DNA of 64,000 nucleotides from Ctena decussata. Lineage: Eukaryota; Mollusca; Bivalvia; Lucinida; Lucinidae. The notes beneath the pieces were generated by a model that was not told the DNA's origin, made no database searches, and worked only from the letters and a program-made list of their open reading frames with translations. Positions within the stretch are counted from its first letter, which is position 1. Each line of letters begins with the position of its first letter. This document shows positions 28,001 through 37,000 of this stretch, piece after piece. Location of the stretch: NCBI GenBank assembly GCA_963989385.1, contig OZ022502.1, positions 9,067,001 to 9,131,000 on the forward strand, given 5' to 3'. A program made the position numbers and the translations under genes.

Positions 28001-31000
28001 TTTATAGTGCAGTGCCAATCAACCGAACGAAACCCTCTACCTCGAAATACCTCCGCCATTATTACAAAGGGGAATGTTTTTTGGGGCTTCCTATCTATTT
28101 CCCTGGATGACATGGCCCTCTACTCCTAAACGAAGGAGGTTGCTCCTGGAAGAGCAAATTCTTTCCCTTTGGGAGTGGACCGCCATTGATAAGGGAGGCA
28201 GAAAAAGTCAGATCCCAATGAGCGGACTCTTCAGGCATGTCTCTTCGGGATCGTCACTGAATGCTAACTCTGTTGGTGAACAGGCTGATTCTCCAGTCTT
28301 ACTTATAATCGAGTAGTATTCTGAAGCTAAGTTTCCGCTCTTGAGTTGACTAAGTAACTTCAACCTTTCTATTATGTTAAGAAATTATTAACGTATTGAA
28401 GGTATAAGAAGATCACAGTTATCATTTCATAATCTAACGATATAGTGTGTTTCATACGCTAGACTGAGCCGGTCAAAAAACGAAACTGCATCCTGATTTC
28501 CGTGGTTGGTCTGAATGGTTGGACAGTCCTTGTCATGTCAGTGTAGATCAGGATCAGTCGGATAGGGTCTGCACTATTTGCCAAGGCAGTGTCTGAATAT
28601 TTTGTTAGGAATTATGGACTGTTGCAGTCGGATTTAATGTTAACTATGGTAATGCTCAATGTTCAGTGGTTGTGTCCCTTGTAGTGCTTTGTACAATAGT
28701 GTTAATATTCCGACACATATTACCTCAGACACTACGGACCCCACCATTTTTCTGGTTCGTGAAGGCTGCAGATGAAAAGTGTAGAACAGGGCCAGTCTGA
28801 AGGAGTATGCACTCTAAACTACAGCATTATTATGTTTTTATTGTCAGAATATTAACGCCGGGGCGTTAGAATATAGCTTATCAATATGTTCTGTGCTTAG
28901 CAGCTGAGTATAACTAGTCTTGATGTAACTTAAAACAAGTACAATGTGTTACCTTAAACAGTAGATTGATTTAATCGCCAGAGTTATCAAAGACTAACTT
29001 TAGATCCACCGTATGCATATATATATATATGTATATGTGTGTATGTATATATATGTATATATATATGCTAAACTGTACTAGTCACGAGTGCTAAACTGTA
29101 CTAGTCACGAGTTTGCTTAGTAAGCTCGTGACTGGTGCAGCTTAGCAGCCTGATGGTTGTCTATCAGATTATGTTTTTGATAATTGTAGTAACTGATCAC
29201 CCTGTTTGCCTCTAATGTTCGGACACTCCAAGCATCGAGGAATTTTATAGAAACCCTTCTTCGGGTGTGACTAACCGATTCTTGTAGCGGACTATTTCTA
29301 TGGCTGTGGATAGGCAACGCACACCAGGATCAGTCTGATGAGATCTGTACAGTTTATCACGGCATTGTTTATGTGGTGTTGTCCGAGTATTGGGAAGGAA
29401 CAGTGGAGTATTGTTACCGAAGAAGGTGGTTTGAGTTCTGAGTTTTTTTTGTCATAGTATTTATTACGGTATTTGCTTGACATTACTGTCCGAGTATTTG
29501 GGAGAAAATGTGAATGTATTGCCGAAGCAAGTGCAACGACTGTGTCAAACCTGTTTCTCGATAATACATCGATTTGTCTCCCTTGCATACTTTACCATCT
29601 TCGTAAAAGAGCAGTCTGATCTGGGACTACCTTGTTAGTGCAGTTACATAAGACCGAGTATTTGAGAACAAACTATATCAGTACCCAACCCAGGTTGTTG
29701 CTGTTGTGCAGGTTTATTTTTCTTCTTTAATACAATGCTGACACTTCTTATTATTCTTACAACTTCCTTTTACATTATCATTCCTTTTAATACTTTTTCC
29801 CGTACTGTGCGCCATGCAACGCGTGTATCGACCTGTTACTGCTCGCCAGAGGTGTCGTCAAGACTTGTCATGATATATCTGATGCAAATATTGACTATCA
29901 TATGAAGGCTAGGAAATTACTTTCATACGGTCTTGGTGGCACCTTTGGTGTATCTCAGACTCTTCATATGGGTGGAAAAAAGGAACTGAAACGTAAGCAT
30001 TTTTACTTTTGTTTAGTCCCCGTTTTATTCATGTCCCTATTAAATGTACCAAATTACAACATATTTTGTGAAAGCATCATTATCTCGTTACAGAAGAGCA
30101 ATGAAGTATATAAAGATATCAAATGTCCCCATGCTCATATCAGATCAGCATCATTTGAAAATAACATGTCACTTAGCCTCAAACTCTTTTCTTGTCTCGT
30201 ATCAGTTGTTCTCATTACATGGCTACTTGTTTTCATACTTACCTGTGGAGATGTTCATTCTAACCCGGGTCCAGGCTCTGACAATGACCTTGCTGATGTC
30301 TCACAATCGAGTAGTAACGATTCGTTTGAAATATTATCGAATCACTTAAGCATCTTTCATTTAAATGTTCAAAGTCTTTTGCCAAAAATTGACCTTCTTA
30401 GAGGCGAAGCCGAAGCATACGACATTCTTGCTTTTTCTGAAACGTGGCTGAAACCGGTTATTAAAAATGATTCTATCCTGATCGAAAATTTCTCGCCACC
30501 TTCCAGAAGAGACAGGAGTGACCGTGTCGGCGGAGGCGTTGCCATATATGTTCGAGATACATTAGCTTGTAAGCAGCGTCATGATCTAGAAATTAATGGG
30601 CTTGAGGCCATATGGGTAGAAATCATAGTAAAGTCTAAGAAAATATTAATAGGTGCTTTTTATCGACCGCCAAATAGTACAGTAGATTACTATAATTTAA
30701 TTCTCGAAAGTATTGATAGAGCATGTAATACAAATATCATTGATATAATCATTACGGGGGATTTTAACTACGACATGTCAACAAATGAAAACAACAAAAT
30801 TAAGGATATAATGCTACAATATCACCTTACACAACTTATACAGGATCCAACTAATTTTACAGAGAACTCGTCCTCACTGATAGATCTCTTTTTAGTGCGA
30901 AATCAGTCTAACGTTTTATTTAGTGGAGTGATGGATAGTTTTATACCCGACCAAACACGCTTTCATTGCCCAATAATTCTCTTGCTAAAATTCATTCGTC

Positions 31001-34000
31001 CCACTTTGAAAAGTTTTAAACGACGCATTTGGAACTATAACTTAGCTGATTACGATAAATACAGACAACTACTGTCTCGTTCAGATTTGTTTATGGATTT
31101 AACTCTTGATAATATAGATGACGTAGTACAAAATATCACCGAAGATCTACATAAGGCAAGTTTAGAGTCTATACCAAACAAGGTTGTTACAATTCGGCCA
31201 TCAGAAAACCCCTGGATTACTACTAAAATAAGGAAAATAATTCGGAAAAGAAAACGGACATATAGAAAGTATAAAAGAACAAAATACATAGCTCTTTGGG
31301 AAAAATACAAAAAGTTAAGAAATACAGTAGTTAATGAGATTAGAAAAAGTAAAACAGAATATTTTGAAAAACTTGAAAATTCAATAAATTCGGATAATGT
31401 TGACCCGAAAATGTTTTGGAAAGCCTCCAAATGTCTTCTCAAAACTAATAAAAAATCATATACAATTCCATCCTTGTTTTCTGATGGGCGATATGCTGAA
31501 ACCGACGAAGAAAAGGCAAACATTTTAAATGATTTCTTCACTGCGCAGTCTATTGTTAATGATGGAAATAAAGAACTACCCCCAGTTCGCCCAATTACAC
31601 AAGCCCAGTTACAATCAATTAGTTTAACGGGGCAAGACGTTAAAGACGTTCTGTTAAACCTTAAGGTTTCAAAGGCCAGTGGGCCTGACCTTATTAGTCC
31701 ACGGCTGTTAAAAGAAGGCGCTGATGTCTTAGCCACACCATTATCGATACTTTTTAACTTCTTAATAACCAGTGGATATTTCCCAACACTTTGGAAAGAT
31801 GCCAATGTAACTCCTGTAGATAAGAAAAAAGATAAGTCATTGCCATCTAATTACCGTCCTATTTCACTGTTAAATCAACTAAGTAAAGTAATGGAAAGAT
31901 GTGTGCACAAATATGTTTATAACTATATTAATACAAATCATCTAATCACTCCATTACAATCTGGCTTCATTCCAGGCGATTCCACAACCTATCAGTTAAT
32001 ACATACATATCACCGATTTTGTGAAGCCGTTGACAGCGGGAAAGAAGTGCGTGTAGTGTTTTGTGACATCAGCAAGGCCTTTGACAGAGTTTGGCATAGG
32101 GGATTGTTGCATAAGCTTTCATCTTTAGGAATCTCTGGCAATCTTCTCAAATGGTTTTCAAGTTATTTGTCAAATAGAAGACAGCGGGTTGTTTTAAACG
32201 GGGTTTGCTCTGGGTGGACTTATATTCAAGCTGGTGTCCCACAAGGATCGATTATGGGCCCGTTGTTGTTTATCATATATATAAATGATATAGTAAATGA
32301 AATTCACTCCAATATAAGACTGTTCGCAGATGATACGAGCCTACACATAATCGTTGAAAACCCTCAAATAGCCGCCACTACTTTAAATACAGATCTCGAA
32401 ATTATTACACGTTGGGCGAGCGACTGGCTAGTAGATTTTAACCCATCGAAAACTGTATCAATGATTATTTCCAGAAAGTTAGTCCAAACAAACCATCCAC
32501 CACTCTTCATGGATAACACTGTCATCTCAGAAAGCTCCTCGCATAAACACCTTGGATTAACATTTTCAAATGCATGTACATGGTCTGAACATATCAAACA
32601 TATTACAGACATTGCATGGTCTAGATTAAACTTATTGAGAGTCCTTAAATTTAAAATCAAACGACGAGCTCTACAAAAACTCTATTTTGCATTTATCCGA
32701 CCCTTACTCGAATACAGCTGCTCCGTCTGGGATAACTGCTCTACCGAAAATAAAAAGATTTTAGAGTCTATCCACACAGAGGCGGCACGAATTATAACGG
32801 GGGCGACGAAGTTATGCAACATTGAAAAACTTTATTCTGAGTTAGGTTGGGAGTCCTTACAGGAAAGAAGAAACAAACAGAAACTGATTATTTTTTATAA
32901 AATGGTACATAATGAAGCACCGACATATCTAAATGATTTGAATCCCCCTATTGTGGAAAATGCAAACCGTTATAATTTAAGAAACTCCAATGATATATGT
33001 ACACTGCGTTGCAGGACAAACCTCTATTATAACTCCTTCTTGCCATCAACAATCAGAGCATGGAATACTTTGCCAATTGATATTAAACAAGCTACTTCTG
33101 TTGCTTCGTTTAAACATCGCTTAAACAGAAACATATTGCAACCCCCAAAGTATTTTAATAGTGGTTGCCGTAATGGCCAAATACTACATGCACGACTGCG
33201 TTTGGGCTGTAGCACTTTAAATTCTGATCTTTACAGGAAAAATATAGTTAATAGCCCCTCTTGTTCCTGTGGTGGTTTTGAAAGTGCCTATCATTTCTTT
33301 TATATCTGTCCAAAATACACTCAACTTAGAAATACCTGTTTTGCAGACGAACTCCAGAGACTAAATGTAAGCCAACTTCTTTCTGGGGTAATAGATGCGA
33401 CTACGCAGGAAAACGAACTTTTATTTATTAAAGTGCAAGACTTTATCATAAAGTCCAAACGGTTCATGTAATGGCGGAAATTCTACCAATGGTCTGAGAT
33501 GCTGAGCTAGGAAAGGCGATCGAGCTTTGCATGGTCACGGTACATGTTGATAGTATACAATGTTAAAAATAGTTCATCGAGATGATTCTATAACTTTACA
33601 GTGTATAGATGTTAGTTTCCATATTATGTTGCACTTCTGTTATAATGTTCATGTTTAATAGCAACGTCTGACCTCTCGATGACTTTGATTGATACTAGTG
33701 TTCCTACTATCATGTGATGTTGTTCTTTCTCTTTCTCTTATATCTCTTCATTTATTTCTTCTTATTACATCTGTATAATTATTATCTTTTGTATCTTACT
33801 ATACACTGTACTTCTAGTTTTGTTATTAGCTTTGTTTCTTCAATCTAGTTATTATTTATTTGTTCATACCCGTTTGAGTTTAATCTACTTATTTATTTGT
33901 CTATCTATCTTTTTATTAATTTACTTATTTTCACAGCTTAACTATTTTCTTCCGTAATTAACCAATGACTACTTCCACGTTAAATGCTTTGTATGTTTAA

Positions 34001-37000
34001 ACCATCTGTTCTGTTGTAAATTGTGTACGTTACAGGAGATGATATATATAAGCTTCAAGCTTACTTTCAAATCCTGATTTATTTGTTGTATGTCATTTAT
34101 GTTGTAAACTTATTCTCGAATAAAATAGTGTTTAAACTAAACCAACCGTATAAGATAGAAAGTTTATAATTGGTATATAGGTTAACAAGGACAAGTTGTA
34201 TCATAGAATAGAGAATCAGCCTTCTCCTATTTGTTCTTTCCTGTATTTGTTTACTTTTCTTTCTCTCCATGCATTCAGAATTGTAATTTTTCGTAAAAGA
34301 TTTCTCAGCAACTGTTCAAGGTGGAAGGTTTATATTTATACCCTCGCTTTGAAAATGGGGGGGGGGGGGTATACTAGTTTACATCTGTCCTTCCGTCCCT
34401 CCGTCCGTCCCTCCCTCCCTCCCTCCCTCCGCCCGTCCTTCCGTCCCTCCCTCCCTCCCTCCCTCCGTCCTCCGTCCGTCCCCTTTTAATCAACTTTTTC
34501 GTCAAAGTTTCAAACCAGTCTTCTCAAGCTTATTATTCCCTTTATTTGTCCAATTTTCGTACTTTCCATACTTTGAATAATGAATTTTTTGTCAAAGATT
34601 GCTCAACCACCATTCAAGGTAGAATGGTCATATTTGGCCTGAAGGTTGATGATGGTGTGTTGTATCGTGGGATTTCAAACCAGCCTTCTCCTGCTATTTT
34701 TTCGTTTTTATTTGTACAATTTTCTTACTTTCCATACTTTGAATAATGAAATTTTTTGTCAAAGATTTCTCCACAACCATACAAGCTAGAATGGACATAT
34801 TTGGCATAGAGATTGATGACGGTGTGTTGTATCGTGGGATTCAAAACCAGCCTTCTCATGCTTATTTTTCCCTTTATTTATCCATTTTTTTGATTTCCAT
34901 ACTTTGAATATTGAAATTATTCGTCAAAGATTTCTCCACAATCATTCAAGCTAGAATGATCTTATTTGGCATACAGGTTGATGACGGTGTGTTGTATCAT
35001 GGGATTTCAAACCAGACTTCTCCTGCTTATTCTTCCCTGTATTTGTCCAATTTTTTTACTTTCCATGCTTTGAATAAAGAAATATTTGGTATGCAGGTTA
35101 ATGACAACTTATTGTATTGTGGGATTGAGAACCAGCGGTCTCCTGCTTATTCATCCCTGTATTTGTCTGATTTTCTTTCTCTCTTTACATTGAATAATGC
35201 AATTTTTCGTAACAGATTTCACAGCAACCCTTCCGGGTAGAATGTTCATATTTGGTATACATACAGATTGTTAACAACTTACTATATCGTGGGATTGCAA
35301 ACCAGGTGTATCTGGCATTTTCTTCCCTGTGCTTGTCTGATTTTCATCTCTCTTTTCACAATTTTCTTTCTTTTTTTTACACTGAATAATGCAATGTTTC
35401 GTAACATATTTCACAACAACCCTTCAAGATAGAATCTTCATATTTGGTATACAGATTGATAACGACTTATTGTATCGCCGGTGGGATTGCAAACCAGGTG
35501 TGTTTGGCATATTTACCCTGTATTTGTCTGATTTTCTTTCTCTCCATACTTTGAATAATAAACAAAGATATTTTGTCAAAGATATCTAAGCAGCCATTGC
35601 AAGTTAGAGTAGGGATTTTTTGTTTGCAGGTTGATGACAACTGATGTCTTGTTGGATCAAGTACCAGCCTTCTCCAGCTTATTCTTCCCTATATTTTTCC
35701 AATGTTTCTTTATGTCCTTACTTTGAATTGTGCAATTTTTCTTACAAATTTCACAGCATCCCTTCAAATTTGAATCTTCATATTTGGTATACATATTGAT
35801 AAGACATATGTCTTACATGCATTTATTAATTTTTCTATCTGTCTGTGTGAAATAATTTTATTCTGTATAACATAGAAAGGGATTTATTGATATTTGATAT
35901 ACATGTTGAGAATTAGTTCTCTCTCTCTATACTTTATGTGACGAAAATAATAGCATTTGATTAAAGCAGTTAAGCGGGGGTATAGTCGGATTCTCCGACA
36001 GTTCTAGTTTGATTTTGGATAAATGTCAGTTATAGTAAACTATACATTCTGGAAAGACGAATCCTTCAGAAGTGATTTTAACATCAAAGAAACGTAAGCA
36101 ACAAAGCCGGTCTCTCGAGCTCGTGAGTGTTAATGCGACGTTCAACACTCTCCACACCCTTGAGCACTGGCTGTAGCAGAAAAGAAGCCTCTTTCAAAAC
36201 TGTGAATTGCTGATCGAGGGTCACTGTTTCGAAGCACGAGGTTCCCGAGGTTCACGGTTCCCATACCAGTTAACATAGCTTAAACATTTCATTGTACTTT
36301 ACGGTTCTTTTGTTCAGATTCTCGATAGAAATGTTTTAAGTTATACGCAAGTTTTAATTGAAGCTGTTTTCAAAATACTGCTCTGTCGCTGTATTATTGG
36401 AACATTGTTTCTTGCTGCAACATTTATTCTTGTTATTTTCAGCATCACGAAGAGAGATGGTGAAACAGGCATACGCTGTTTGCATCGAAATTGAAAAACA
36501 AATTCGAGAAGGGAGTAAACAGAATAAAGACAGTGAAGACATCTTGGTGCTGTACACCAACATTGCTACCATGCTAAAGAGACAAAATATTAAAGCTCAA
36601 GTTAAAGACTTTTGTACGGTAATAACCAATTTGTTTTTCCTGTTTGTGTTTCGTCACTTTAGCACGTCTATACATATAAACCATGCGTAACATTTTATAT
36701 CTAGTCATGTAGTTATTCAGGAAATACCAAAATGCTTTAAGTACAAAAACCCAAAAGATTAAGAAATACGTAAAATACCACCAAAAAGTAGAACAATACA
36801 TTTGAACTACATCATGTGACTTCAAACAATGTGGCATCGGCACTTGAGAGGAGTCTGATCAGAGCCTTCACTTGTTACCTTAGTCTTCTATGGATTTGGT
36901 CCTAGCCATACAGCCAACTATGTTTTTGTTGTTTTACGTCACTTACTTTGCACGTAATCCATTGCATTCATACTTCCGTGAACATCCGAAAAATGACATG

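Larger units (their letters stand above)
25391..34142 (+). mobile_element. Full-length two-ORF LINE (CR1/L2/Crack-like group) in intron 8
   Basis: An 8752-bp insertion bounded by the 12-bp duplication CAACCGTATAAG (25379-25390 and 34143-34154). Removing it rejoins a unit of the surrounding tandem repeat, so the ends are well defined. Layout: CT-rich 5' end, 5' UTR of about 517 bp, ORF1, a 2.8-kb gap, ORF2, a 3' UTR of about 670 bp, AATAAA at 34119, and a short non-poly(A) tail. Both ORFs are uninterrupted, so the copy looks young and possibly competent. It lies in the same orientation as the host gene. Clade assignment is tentative: FADD motif C, no RNase H domain and an AP-type endonuclease fit the CR1/L2/Crack group. 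Confidence 0.9.
24914..36010. mobile_element. Pearl/Helentron-like tandem-repeat element, split by the LINE
   Basis: Left end TATCCCCGCTTTGAAAAAG then GTGGGGGGTATA, a (GTCC)n-type microsatellite, then degenerate core units of about 150-170 bp (CAAAGATATCTC, TTTGGTATACAGG, CTGTATTTGTTC). The LINE occupies 25391-34142 and the core continues to about 35960. A second left end with (GTCC)n is at 34338-34490, so two elements may be nested. The right end is GCGGGGGTATAG, then hairpin CGGATTCTCCG and CTAGT. A GTCY microsatellite plus tandem core and a 3' hairpin is the pearl/mini-me pattern; no Rep-helicase is present. Confidence 0.55.
22563..36442 (+). other. Intron 8 (13.9 kb) hosting the LINE
   Basis: 22563-24900 is unique or degenerate repeat DNA with no exon seen. 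From about 24914 to 36010 it is the pearl-like element with the LINE inside. 36010-36442 is unique AT-rich DNA. Confidence 0.75.

Noticed and set aside
31050..31805. 251-codon minus-strand frame
   Set aside because: Shadow of the reverse transcriptase ORF2 on the plus strand; no domain-like sequence of its own.
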